Origin: Eubacterium sp. An11
Lineage (GTDB): Bacteria > Bacillota > Clostridia > Lachnospirales > Lachnospiraceae
Length of the DNA: 64,000 bases
Assembly (NCBI RefSeq): GCF_002161065.1
Contig: NZ_NFLV01000005.1
Location: 124,001 to 188,000, forward strand
Direction of reading: 5' to 3'
The notes under the pieces were generated by a model. The model ran no database searches and was not told the DNA's origin. It worked only from the letters and a program-made list of their open reading frames with translations. The position numbers and the translations under genes were made by a program. Within the stretch, counting starts at the first letter, position 1. Every line of letters begins with the position of its first letter. This document shows positions 51,097 through 58,905 of this stretch, piece by piece.

Positions 51097-52743
51097 TCAA
51101 TAACTGTTCATTCGATCCAGTTCCACCGTAAACCCGCCTGTTCCGCTCTGCCCGGTACCAGGGAAAACAGTAAACCAGCCGCCGCAGGAAAATTCTGCCT
51201 CCCACCGAAAGGCAAATAACGCTTTTTCCATTAAAAAGCCCGGTTCCTCCAGCGCAACATTCAGCTGCATAATATCCATCATCCGGAACAACGCCGCACT
51301 TCTTTCCATCCTGGATAACAGAAACAGCTTCAGATAATCTTCATAATCCGCATTTACATTTCCCTTTTTCACCGGCCCTCTGTTTTTGAGAAGTGATACC
51401 GCATTTTCCAATGTCAGATTCCAGGTAGAGGCATCTTTCATAACAGGAACCTCCTCCCCGGTAAACAGCGCATGAACATCCAGCATAGATTCACCGAAAC
51501 TGACTGCTGCTGTCAGAAGCACCTGCACCGCTTTTTTGGCCTGCGGGAATCCAAGGATTCCTGTCAGAGCAGCCGCCGCACTGCCTGAGGCGGCCTTCCA
51601 CTGACTATTCTGTGAGAGGTACATATAATTTGACAAAAAACGCAGACACAATATCCGGTCAGCCACCGCTTTCAGATTATCCATATCTGACGCCTTGCCG
51701 GCGATCAGGTACTCCGTCTCATACTTAAGCGCACGTTCCACTTTATCATTCTCATCAACATAACTGGCAAAATTATCCTCAATATATTCCAGAAGATAAA
51801 ATTCATCCGCCAGCACCCGACTACCGCCTTCTTCTGTCCGAATCTCTCCGAGCAGTTTCTTCCATTCGTCGACCTTTAAAAAAGACAGCGCTCCGGAAAA
51901 GAAATCCGCCGCTTCTTTCTCCGATACCCGTTGAACCGAGGGGAGATTTTCAGTATCCACAGACAGTGTCGATACTTCCCCCACATCGTCTGTCACATAC
52001 ACAAGAATTCCTGAACGGGTGATATTCGTCAGAAGCTCCCTCAGATCCTTCCATTGTATTCCCGTCTTTCCTCCGGTCTGTTCCTTGTCGTGATCCGAGG
52101 CACTCCCGTTATTTTCGTTGCCGGACTGACCTGCTGCCGTACCGTCATTCTGCCCCCCGGCACCGTCTGCTGCACTGCCGCTCTGTCCTCCGGCATCCGG
52201 CTCTCCGCCGTTTTGTCCCGACTGCCCATTATCATTTTCCGACTCCCTGATGGCTGATTCCGCCTCTCCCATGTCCGATTTGGCAAGAGAGTTTGCTGTA
52301 CGCGCATCTCTGGCAGATTCTAAAAGCTCCTTCAGGCTCTCTCCAGCTTTCGCCACCTCCCAGTACTTCATCCACTCACGAATCTGATGTTTCAGATACA
52401 ACCCATCCTCATCCACAGCCGTTTTCTCATCTGTGATGTCCAGGCGGCGGCAGGAAAACCGAAAGAAACTCTTCTTATCAAGATATTTCGCCAGATATTC
52501 CTTTCCATCCGTTTCCATGCGTTCTCTCTCTCGTGGATCAAGAAAAAAGAGATGATACCGCTCAAACAGATTTCGGTCATAATTGGCAAGAACATAATTT
52601 CCTGCACCTTTCACGGCGTCTTCCGCCAAAGAAGATTCCATGTAGCTGTACATACCTTCCAGCACACAGAGCGCCGCTCCCAGCAGTATAAAAAAAGTCA
52701 GAGCCAGAAAAACAGTAACCTGCCCGCCCTCCTGCCGGAGCAT
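51097..52743 (-). CDS. DUF5702 domain Tad-locus protein
   Basis: 548 residues. An N-terminal pilin-like helix (QVTVFLALTFFILLGAALCVLEG) precedes a long extracellular part with LERYHLFFLDP-like repeats and a Gly/Asp/Asn/Ser low-complexity linker (about 150-220). DUF5702 is a typical partner of TadE-like genes. Its start overlaps the flp stop codon (TGATG). It may be the tip or a large minor subunit; that is an inference. Confidence 0.82.
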   Translation of the reverse strand: MLRQEGGQVTVFLALTFFILLGAALCVLEGMYSYMESSLAEDAVKGAGNYVLANYDRNLFERYHLFFLDPRERERMETDGKEYLAKYLDKKSFFRFSCRRLDITDEKTAVDEDGLYLKHQIREWMKYWEVAKAGESLKELLESARDARTANSLAKSDMGEAESAIRESENDNGQSGQNGGEPDAGGQSGSAADGAGGQNDGTAAGQSGNENNGSASDHDKEQTGGKTGIQWKDLRELLTNITRSGILVYVTDDVGEVSTLSVDTENLPSVQRVSEKEAADFFSGALSFLKVDEWKKLLGEIRTEEGGSRVLADEFYLLEYIEDNFASYVDENDKVERALKYETEYLIAGKASDMDNLKAVADRILCLRFLSNYMYLSQNSQWKAASGSAAAALTGILGFPQAKKAVQVLLTAAVSFGESMLDVHALFTGEEVPVMKDASTWNLTLENAVSLLKNRGPVKKGNVNADYEDYLKLFLLSRMERSAALFRMMDIMQLNVALEEPGFLMEKALFAFRWEAEFSCGGWFTVFPGTGQSGTGGFTVELDRMNSY

Positions 52744-52946
52744 CAGCGTATTTTTCCGGCATTGTTTTCAATGGTGGAAAAAATAGTAGATACTACACTT
52801 TTTATATTGGTCTGGAAGATGATTACAAGACCGATCAGAACCACGATAATTAAGATCACCTCTACAACACCCATGCCGTCTTCGGAAACTGCCGCCATAT
52901 AAACCCGGTTTCTGAAATAGGTATATATATTCTTCAAAGCTGCCAT
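52743..52946 (-). CDS. flp: Flp-type pilin (type IVb)
   Basis: 67 residues: SEDGMGVVEVILIIVVLIGL (Gly, then Glu at +5, and helix) is the Flp1 motif, then a short C-terminal tail (FSTIENNAGKIR). It would be the major pilus subunit. The ATG at 52946 has GGAGGG at 9 bases and is chosen over one 12 codons upstream. Confidence 0.88.
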   Translation of the reverse strand: MAALKNIYTYFRNRVYMAAVSEDGMGVVEVILIIVVLIGLVIIFQTNIKSVVSTIFSTIENNAGKIR

Positions 52947-53066
52947 AGCATTATCCCTCCTCACGCTACAGTTGTCTGTCACTTTGTTCCAATATCCGCC
53001 GCATTGATGTACACCAGATTATCCGGGTCTCCACAGCATATGCTTCTGCTGCCTTCTCCTCCTATC

Positions 53067-54545
53067 TCAAAATCCCTGGAAACGGACGATGGCCGGAAAC
53101 ATCACCAGCAGCATCACCATGCCCAGCAGCACGATCATCGGAAACAACAGCCTGGTAGATGCTTCTTCGCCTTCTTTTTTGGCCTGATCAATTCTCTGGC
53201 GGAAAGCTTCCTGTTCCATATGATTCATCAGCACTCTTCCTTCTCTCGTTCCTTTGGCCATTACCTGAAGCATTGTCAGCGAAAGCTTCTGATATACCGG
53301 CTCTTTAAATCTCTTTCCCCACTGCATACACGCTTCCTGCTGTCCCTCTCCCAGCTTCAGACAGGTATCCATACGCAGAATCTCTTCAAAAGCATAGGTT
53401 TTCTTTCTGTCCGGCCGGGACATATAGTCCACGCTGATCCGGTGCACTGCGGAGGAAAAGGAAAGTCCGGCTCCCATATACAGGGCCAACAGGTGAACAA
53501 TCATTGGAAAATCCCTCAGGGTCTCTTTCCTGCACATCTTTTCCCCGTTCTTTAACTCCGAGACATTGCGCAGCAATAAAAGCACCAGAATAACTGCACC
53601 AAACATCAATACACTAAGCGGAGAAAAATCCTGTTTCTTTCCGGCACGGACTCCTCCGGCCAGAGCAGGCACCGTATAAGTTTTCTCTCCCCGGGTCTCC
53701 TTTTCTGTCTCCTTCAGACGATCCACAGCTTTCGTAAAAGGAGAGCTTTTCTTCTCTGTTTCCGGCTTCATAACCTGTATCTCAAAAGTTCTGTTCCAAA
53801 TATAAGAACCGTATTCCGCAGTCACAGACACCTTCGTATGCAGGATGTCACCTTTCTTTAAGGAGAGACTTTTCTCCCCCAGACTTCCATCCAGCTGCAG
53901 ATATCCCTGTTCTGCCGGCTGATAAGTGATATAAAAGGGCCAGCCATCCAGCTCCTCCTCAAAACACAATGCCTGTCTGACATTCTGCAGGGATGTGTTA
54001 TCCCCTGCCATCTGTTCTTCCAGTTCGTGAAAGAACTCTTTGCGCAAAGAGTTCTCCTCCCGCCCGGACAGTTCCTGTTCTTTCAGGATAAGAGAATATT
54101 CCCGTTTCTGATCCTCCTTTTCCAGCACCACAGAAACTTCCTTCTCCCCCTCGCCGAAAGAATTCCTTTCAAAAATCAGATCTCCAGGTTCCAAAAAGCG
54201 GTAAGCTGCAATACTTCCCATGATCACTGCCAGCAGGGCCATCCCCCAGAAAATCAGGATTCCTTCTCCAATGAGAAATTCCTCTGCTCTCTTTTTCGTC
54301 TGCTCTTCCGTCTCTACATACTGCCCGTCCATTCTCTTTTTGATATTGGCAGTCAGCATCGTCCGGAGTCTCTCCGGAAGCTTTCCAAGCAAAAATACCA
54401 CCGGTATCCGCAAAAAATCCCTGCTTTTCTTTTTTAATGTTGTCATATCACTCCGGGCAGATCTCCCGGAACCGCTTACACTGCGGTACTGTGACTTCCG
54501 TTCCATGCAGCCCGGCTGCCCTTTCTCTTCCAGTCCACGTATCAC
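53067..54545 (-). CDS. tadC: TadC-like platform protein with extracellular insert
   Basis: 492 residues. A T2SSF domain with YMGAGLSFSSAVHRIS near 370 and EASTRLLFPMIVLLGMVM at the end. Residues about 115-320 are a large insertion between the first and second helices (FERNSFGEGEKEVSV, TVPALAGG) that should face outward; typical TadC lacks it. The GTG at 54545 overlaps tadB but has no ribosome site; ATGs at 54506 and 54446 are alternatives. Confidence 0.82.
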   Translation of the reverse strand: MIRGLEEKGQPGCMERKSQYRSVSGSGRSARSDMTTLKKKSRDFLRIPVVFLLGKLPERLRTMLTANIKKRMDGQYVETEEQTKKRAEEFLIGEGILIFWGMALLAVIMGSIAAYRFLEPGDLIFERNSFGEGEKEVSVVLEKEDQKREYSLILKEQELSGREENSLRKEFFHELEEQMAGDNTSLQNVRQALCFEEELDGWPFYITYQPAEQGYLQLDGSLGEKSLSLKKGDILHTKVSVTAEYGSYIWNRTFEIQVMKPETEKKSSPFTKAVDRLKETEKETRGEKTYTVPALAGGVRAGKKQDFSPLSVLMFGAVILVLLLLRNVSELKNGEKMCRKETLRDFPMIVHLLALYMGAGLSFSSAVHRISVDYMSRPDRKKTYAFEEILRMDTCLKLGEGQQEACMQWGKRFKEPVYQKLSLTMLQVMAKGTREGRVLMNHMEQEAFRQRIDQAKKEGEEASTRLLFPMIVLLGMVMLLVMFPAIVRFQGF

Positions 54546-55282
54546 ATGCGGATATCCATAATCTTTTCTGTCCAGAAAAAACAGAACACCGTACCGGCAA
54601 TTACCGCTGTCATCAGCAGGTTACCCGCCGGTATCGTATACAGACTGTCCACATACCCCGGATTGGCCGCACGGAGATAAAGCAGTACGCCCAAAGGCAT
54701 GAGCAACATAATGTTCTTCTCGAAAATACGCCCGCTCAAACTGACCTGAAGTTCCTCCGCCACCTCCATCTTATTCTGAAGATGCTCCATGGAATTCTTC
54801 AGGATGTCCACCACATTACCCCCGGTACTTTTTGCTATGTGCAGTACAACAGCGAACTCATAAATCTCTTCTGCCTGCGATTCCTGTGCGTACTCCATAA
54901 ACACCTGCTCCACCGTGCGGTGAAGTTCAAGTCCCCGGACGATTCTCTGCAGCTGACGCACCGTCGGATGATGTTCCGAACGGTACAGTCCGGAAATCTC
55001 CCGGAGGCAGACCCGGCAGGCATTCTCCAGGGAATATCCTGCCTGCAGCGAAGTCATCAGCGACTGCAGTACTTCCCGGAACCCCTGAATATGCTGTTGC
55101 TTCCGGCGCTGCGCTCTCCTGTCCTTTAACACTTTATGGACCGGCAAAAGAAGAATCTGTAATGGCAGCATCCAAAGCAGATTGTCATAGCCGACCAGAG
55201 CCAGCAGAGCGATGATTCCCTCGCCGGCCAGGATGGTCACAGCCCAATCCTTCCACCGGTCTCTGCCTGTTTTATTTCGCAT
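54542..55282 (-). CDS. tadB: TadB-like platform protein
   Basis: 246 residues, three to four helices and the T2SSF motif GYSLENACRVCLREI, STGGNVVDILKNS. It pairs with TadC at the inner membrane. ATG at 55282 is chosen: GGAGGTGTTTG precedes it, and it overlaps the tadA end by 11 bases; a longer frame upstream lies inside tadA. Confidence 0.87.
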   Translation of the reverse strand: MRNKTGRDRWKDWAVTILAGEGIIALLALVGYDNLLWMLPLQILLLPVHKVLKDRRAQRRKQQHIQGFREVLQSLMTSLQAGYSLENACRVCLREISGLYRSEHHPTVRQLQRIVRGLELHRTVEQVFMEYAQESQAEEIYEFAVVLHIAKSTGGNVVDILKNSMEHLQNKMEVAEELQVSLSGRIFEKNIMLLMPLGVLLYLRAANPGYVDSLYTIPAGNLLMTAVIAGTVFCFFWTEKIMDIRM

Positions 55283-56516
55283 CAAACACCTCCATGGCCT
55301 GTGCATAGGCATGCATCTGCCCATAATCCCGCAGTCGTTCGGTCCGGGCCAGCCTGCCCCTGGCCGCAAGCCTCCCTTCTTTTTCCTCGTCTTCCCCTCT
55401 CTCATAGAGAAACAGAGGGTTCATCTGATATTCCTGCCCGTCAAAGTCAAGCAGCTCATAGATCTCAAGTATCTTTCTCTGTCCTGTGGAGAGCCGTCCC
55501 AGATGAATCAGAATATCCATCGCCGATGCGATCAGCCCCTGCACTGCCCGCAGAGGAATATCCATTCCCATGAGAACCATTGTCTCCAGACGCCGGAGAG
55601 CATCCCTGCACGAGTTACTGTGAATCGTAGACAGGGAGCCGCTGTGACCAGTGGAGGCAGCGTTGAGAAGGGCACCGGCCTCTTCTCCTCTGACCTCTCC
55701 CACAATAATCCGGGTCGGTCTCATGCGGAGACTGGCCTTGATCAGATCGTTCATGGTAATGGCGTTGGCTCCTTCAGCATTGGCGTTGCGCGTCTCCAGA
55801 CGGACCAGATTATCCACATGATAAAACTGCAGTTCCGCGGAATCCTCAATGGTAATAATCCTCTCATCAGGCAGAAGATAACCGGCCAGTGCATTGAGCA
55901 GAGAAGACTTTCCTGAGTTGGTGGCACCACTGATCAGGATGCTGTATCTGCCCCTCACCAGGCAGGCGAGCACCGCCGCAAGCTCCGGCGGAAACTCTCC
56001 GCAGGCTGTCAGTCGCTCCATGGTCATGCCGCCTTTTTGAAACTTCCGAATGGTGATCACCGGTCCTTCCAGGGATACCGGCGGCAGCACAACGTGCACC
56101 CGGGAACCGTCCGGCAGACGCCCGTCCACAATGGGCACCGATTCGTTGACAATCCGGTTCAGCGGCGCTGTAATCTGATCTATCAGCCGATATACTTCCT
56201 CCTCAGAAAAAAATGTCTGATCCGTTTTTTTCAAAATACCGTTCTGCTCAACAAAGATCTTGGATGCACCAATGACCATAATCTCTGTCACTGTATCATC
56301 CCGCAGATATTCCTCCAGTACATCAAATCCTCGTATGGAGTGAAACAGCTGCTCCCGGAGTTCTTTTTTCTCAAAAAGTGTACCATAACTACTGTGCCCT
56401 GCTTCCAGAATGACCCGGTCAATCTCTCTGTAGATATCCTCGTCCGTCATCCGGTCGTATCCGCGGAGTCCTGCCAGCACTTTTCCGCGGAGCTCCTGCT
56501 TACTGAGCGGCCGCAT
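55272..56516 (-). CDS. tadA: TadA/CpaF-family pilus ATPase
   Basis: 414 residues. A dimer/hexamer ATPase of the secretion superfamily: N-terminal ALL-type domain, Walker A GATNSGKSS near 197-205, Asp box IITIEDSAELQFYHVDN, Walker B RIIVGEVRGEEA and GHSGSLSTIHSNS. It drives Flp pilus assembly. ATG at 56516 with GGGAGGAGATTGTGG upstream overlaps the TadZ-like gene by 17 bases. Confidence 0.95.
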   Translation of the reverse strand: MRPLSKQELRGKVLAGLRGYDRMTDEDIYREIDRVILEAGHSSYGTLFEKKELREQLFHSIRGFDVLEEYLRDDTVTEIMVIGASKIFVEQNGILKKTDQTFFSEEEVYRLIDQITAPLNRIVNESVPIVDGRLPDGSRVHVVLPPVSLEGPVITIRKFQKGGMTMERLTACGEFPPELAAVLACLVRGRYSILISGATNSGKSSLLNALAGYLLPDERIITIEDSAELQFYHVDNLVRLETRNANAEGANAITMNDLIKASLRMRPTRIIVGEVRGEEAGALLNAASTGHSGSLSTIHSNSCRDALRRLETMVLMGMDIPLRAVQGLIASAMDILIHLGRLSTGQRKILEIYELLDFDGQEYQMNPLFLYERGEDEEKEGRLAARGRLARTERLRDYGQMHAYAQAMEVFDAK

Positions 56517-57372
56517 CCACAATCTCCTCCCGATATCTTCGCTCACAAATACCATGGAACCGCCGGCTCTCTGACTGCATCGCCCGCTCAAGACAGCTGC
56601 AGGCGAAATGCTGACGCCGGTGACTCCTGGAATCGATGATCAACAGACGGTCAAACAGTATATTCAATGGGAGATGAGAAAAAATTCCACTGCCGAGTCC
56701 CACATATATATCTCCATATTCTCCACTCTCTTTCAGACATTGGAAAAACCACTGATACTCTTCCGGCATAAGTTCCAGCAGATCAAGGTACAGCCCCGGC
56801 GAATCCACGCGCCAGATACCATCTTCCTCTCTGGCCGCTTCTTTCACCATGGCAGCCATATCTTTGCTCCTTAAACCGATAAAATAACACAAATCTCCCA
56901 TATTCCTGTTCTCACTCCGTGGATCCCCCACGTCTTCCATACCAAGGTAAAGATCTCCCGGCTTCATGCCTGCCGCCGCGATCCTCTCAAGCTCCGGCTC
57001 AAATACTGGAGAATACAGAGCGATCACCATCCCTCCGCCTCTGCCTCCGGCAGCTTCCAGCAGAGCTCTCCTCTTTTCAATCATCCGAATCAGTTCATCA
57101 GGCGGATGATACCGGCAAAAACAATCTTCTCTTTCCTCTCCGGAAATAAGGATACATCTTGCCGGAAAATCCGGCGGCAGCTCTCCTTCTTCCTGCATAC
57201 TGTGAAAGAATCCTTCCTCCAGCAGATAACAGTCTGCTTCCTCTTCCGATGCCCGGAGAGTCTCCGGCTTCGTAAAACTGTGCAGCCGGAGGGAACCTGT
57301 CCAGTGTGTTTCCAGATATTTGCGCAGACGGCGTCCATATTCTCCTTCCTCTCCGATTATCATTGTAAACAT
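56500..57372 (-). CDS. TadZ/CpaE-like protein, divergent
   Basis: 290 residues, no full P-loop seen. The N-terminal 130 residues resemble a degenerate receiver (MIIGEEGEYGRRLRKYLETH), then a CpaE-like ATPase-derived part (VIALYSPVF, DSPGLYLDLLELMPEEYQWF and IYVGLGSGI). Position at the head of tadA suggests it is the pilus localisation protein TadZ. Call rests mainly on context. AAGGAGGCAGTCT precedes the ATG at 57372. Confidence 0.6.
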   Translation of the reverse strand: MFTMIIGEEGEYGRRLRKYLETHWTGSLRLHSFTKPETLRASEEEADCYLLEEGFFHSMQEEGELPPDFPARCILISGEEREDCFCRYHPPDELIRMIEKRRALLEAAGGRGGGMVIALYSPVFEPELERIAAAGMKPGDLYLGMEDVGDPRSENRNMGDLCYFIGLRSKDMAAMVKEAAREEDGIWRVDSPGLYLDLLELMPEEYQWFFQCLKESGEYGDIYVGLGSGIFSHLPLNILFDRLLIIDSRSHRRQHFACSCLERAMQSESRRFHGICERRYREEIVDAAAQ

Positions 57373-57421
57373 AGACTGCCTCCTTCTTCCGTCCTCCATT
57401 CTCCTTTGTTATCCCACTGAC

Positions 57422-57450
57422 ACTATACCATAAATATCATTTCTTGTCTA
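57422..57450 (-). promoter_or_regulatory. Promoter of the Tad operon
   Basis: On the minus strand TAGACA (57450-57445), 17-nt spacer, TATAGT (57427-57422), 50 bases before the first gene. Confidence 0.65.
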
Positions 57451-57582
57451 TTAGTATTTTACATTTTTTCTAATTTTTTCCAGGATCTTTCATTTTCTGT
57501 CCCGATACATTTTCCCCGGATTCCACAGCATATTTTTCCGCAATCCGCATAGGCTGTACCAAGTAAAGACAGGGAATCTCTT

Positions 57583-57855
57583 ATGAATCAGAATCAGATC
57601 ATCTTTTTATTTTCTGCTGCCGCCCTGGCCATCTATCTCATCTCTTACATAAAAAAAAGACCCGCAGCGCTCCTCTCCTTTTTCGGGAGAGGCGCCGCAG
57701 GTCTGTCCTACATCTATCTGTTCAACGCCTTTTGCGCCATCCGGGGTGTTGCCACCCATCTGGGCGTTAACCTGATCACCCTTGCCCTTTCCTTCTTTCT
57801 GGGCATTCCCGGCGTTCTGCTGGCTTACGCAGCCAATCTGCTGCGTTTTCTATAA
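57583..57855 (+). CDS. bofA: BofA-family sigma-K checkpoint protein
   Basis: 90 residues: two or three helices and the family tail NLITLALSFFLGIPGVLLAY. BofA keeps the intramembrane protease SpoIVFB inactive until sigma-G activity in the forespore. The start has a weak GGGA ribosome site. A 45-base inverted repeat lies inside the gene (57658-57706). No obvious sigma-E site was found by eye. Confidence 0.82.
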   Translation: MNQNQIIFLFSAAALAIYLISYIKKRPAALLSFFGRGAAGLSYIYLFNAFCAIRGVATHLGVNLITLALSFFLGIPGVLLAYAANLLRFL

Positions 57856-57953
57856 TATCCGCCCGCTGTCCATTCCAAATCATCCCTTTGCGCATCCATC
57901 CGGCCTGAAAAATACCGATGGACAGACACAGGGGGATGCTTTGCCCGCAGGCA

Positions 57954-58859
57954 TCACTCTGTGGTCGCCTCCGGTGCGGAAGTATCCTGTCCGATCCCAA
58001 AGAAACTGAGAATTTTTGAAAAGAAATCCTTAATGGTCTGCCAGATACCTTCCGTGTTGAGGTTCAGTTTGCTGAGCTCATCATAAATATTGGACGCCTG
58101 TTCTTTCAGCTCGTTGACGTTGAGATCCAGGCTGTTGATCTTTTCCATGAGTTCCGCAATCTGCTGCCGCTGTTCTTCTGTCAGTTCAATCTGCAGCTTA
58201 TCCTCACAATCTTCCACAATCTTCGTGATATCATCCACGCTGCTGATATCTGATTCCACGACCTCTTCCTTTACTAAGGCCAGGAACTGCTCTGCTTTAT
58301 CTGAATCATCCAGAGATGACGCCAGATCACTGGTCACCACCAGCTCATTGGTAGCTGCGTCCTTACTCTCTTCCGTGATCGTCTCCCCGGTCATATCCTC
58401 ATAAGCGGTCATGGCACCCACCAGAGCCGCCGTTCCCGTAATATTAAACGGCCCGGCCACTACCACGTCAGCATCGGCAATACCCGCTGTAGTCAGCGCA
58501 TTTTCATACATCCCTTCTGTACAGTAGGTGATATTTTTAGTGGTAACATTGATTCCACTGCCCTTGCTGGTCTTCTCAATGAGAACAGAGGAAAGTGCCC
58601 GGCTTCCGATAACGGAAGCGCTGAGATAATTATCCAGATACTCATGCTCATCGGCGTTGGTAATCTGCACCACTCTGTAATCATCAAGATCCGCTTCATT
58701 CACTCCCAGAAGACGGAGCACCGTCTGTTTTTCCTCCTTATTCAAATCTGCTCCCAGAGACAGATACGGCTGTTCCACTCCGTCGGCAAAAACCGGTGTC
58801 TGACACAGCAGGATTCCCGCCAAGGCCAGCGCTGATGCTTTAATTATTCTTCTTTTCAT
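57954..58859 (-). CDS. DUF1002 domain secreted protein
   Basis: 301 residues. A signal peptide (MKRRIIKASALALAGILLCQ, then TPVFADG) leads to a mostly helical DUF1002 domain with NADEHEYLDNYLSA and VVVAGPFNITGTAALVG. The last 90 residues are helical with a C-terminal hydrophobic stretch (KDFFSKILSFFGIG). DUF1002 proteins are clostridial secreted proteins of unknown role. ATG at 58859 begins the signal peptide. Confidence 0.88.
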   Translation of the reverse strand: MKRRIIKASALALAGILLCQTPVFADGVEQPYLSLGADLNKEEKQTVLRLLGVNEADLDDYRVVQITNADEHEYLDNYLSASVIGSRALSSVLIEKTSKGSGINVTTKNITYCTEGMYENALTTAGIADADVVVAGPFNITGTAALVGAMTAYEDMTGETITEESKDAATNELVVTSDLASSLDDSDKAEQFLALVKEEVVESDISSVDDITKIVEDCEDKLQIELTEEQRQQIAELMEKINSLDLNVNELKEQASNIYDELSKLNLNTEGIWQTIKDFFSKILSFFGIGQDTSAPEATTE

Positions 58860-58905
58860 ACCTAAAACCTCCTGACTTAATTCCGCTTTCTTTTCCCGAA
58901 TTGTA

